Assembly: GCF_001661265.1 (NCBI RefSeq)
Contig: NW_017567021.1
Span: 180,960 to 244,959 of the forward strand
DNA: 64,000 nt
Direction of reading: 5' to 3'
Origin: Saitoella complicata NRRL Y-17804
Lineage: Eukaryota; Ascomycota; Saitoellomycetes; Saitoellales; Saitoellaceae
Positions 63,880 to 64,000 of the stretch are shown one piece after another. The translations under genes and the position numbers were made by a program. Below the pieces are notes generated by a model that worked only from the letters and a program-made list of their open reading frames with translations, did not search any database and had not been told where the DNA came from. How positions within the stretch are numbered: the first letter of the stretch is position 1; each line of letters opens with the position of its first letter.

Positions 63880-64000
63880 TTAGGGTTAGGGTTAGGGTTA
63901 GGGTTAGGGTTAGGGTTAGGGTTAGGGTTAGGGTTAGGGTTAGGGTTAGGGTTAGGGTTAGGGTTAGGGTTAGGGTTAGGGTTAGGGTTAGGGTTAGGGT
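63880..64000 (+). repeat. Telomere (TTAGGG)n, right chromosome end
   Basis: 121 nt of uninterrupted TTAGGG (20 units plus one base). The G-rich strand reads 5'-3' toward the end of the window, the correct orientation for a chromosome terminus. The true array is probably longer than the assembly shows. Confidence 0.98.

Overview
The window is the right-hand end of a chromosome from a filamentous fungus, almost certainly an ascomycete. It ends in about 20 copies of TTAGGG in the correct polarity. Genes are dense on both strands and interrupted by short introns (mostly 51-64 nt, GTATGT/GTAAGT-type donors, CTRAC-like branch points). Two genes belong to the fungal-specific DASH kinetochore complex (Duo1 and a Dad2-like protein). 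Many apparent long reading frames start at TTG or GTG, so starts here were moved to ATG or to an upstream exon where the sequence supports it. Exon coordinates were deduced by hand from frame, splice signals and family resemblance.

Layout. 0-4.2 kb: a partial unrecognised gene at the left edge, a secreted LamG-fold protein, DUO1 and a conserved fungal nuclear-type protein. 4.5-9.3 kb: one uninterrupted gene joining an HMT1-type ABC half-transporter to an ataxin-10 domain. 9.6-17.7 kb: homoserine dehydrogenase, a Zn2Cys6 regulator, an alpha/beta hydrolase, a secreted Ser/Thr-rich wall protein and a ketoreductase. 18-24 kb: oxysterol-binding protein with a 13-nt microexon, NDUFAF7, TFIIB and ATP synthase subunit h. 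24.2-26.6 kb: trimethyllysine dioxygenase carrying an Asp-Val-Ala minisatellite and an assembly gap. 26.8-37.9 kb: CDK11-like kinase, SDR, PPxY protein, C2H2 factor, Fcf1, NAPE-PLD-like hydrolase, TTL-domain protein and retinol-dehydrogenase-like SDR.

37.9-45 kb is accessory in character. It holds a decayed TAH18-like diflavin reductase pseudogene, a PhzF protein, a sparse stretch of about 1 kb, a questin-oxidase-like protein, two small paralogous genes and an ABM monooxygenase. 45-63.3 kb mixes housekeeping genes (AIM21, SR140-like splicing factor, DAD2, NTF2, TVP18) with catabolic or accessory genes. The accessory ones are a divergent phenol hydroxylase / hydroxyquinol dioxygenase pair, a deaminase-like protein, a SnoaL-like protein, a class III CoA-transferase and a formate/nitrite transporter. 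The last 0.7 kb contains an inverted interstitial telomere motif, a perfect 30-bp inverted repeat and the telomere.

Functionally the clearest partnership is phenol 2-monooxygenase plus intradiol dioxygenase, which share a promoter and would hydroxylate a phenol and then cleave its ring. The strongest candidates for something undescribed are the ABC transporter-ataxin-10 fusion, the variable DVA-repeat linker in the carnitine-pathway enzyme, and the hairpin at the telomere junction.
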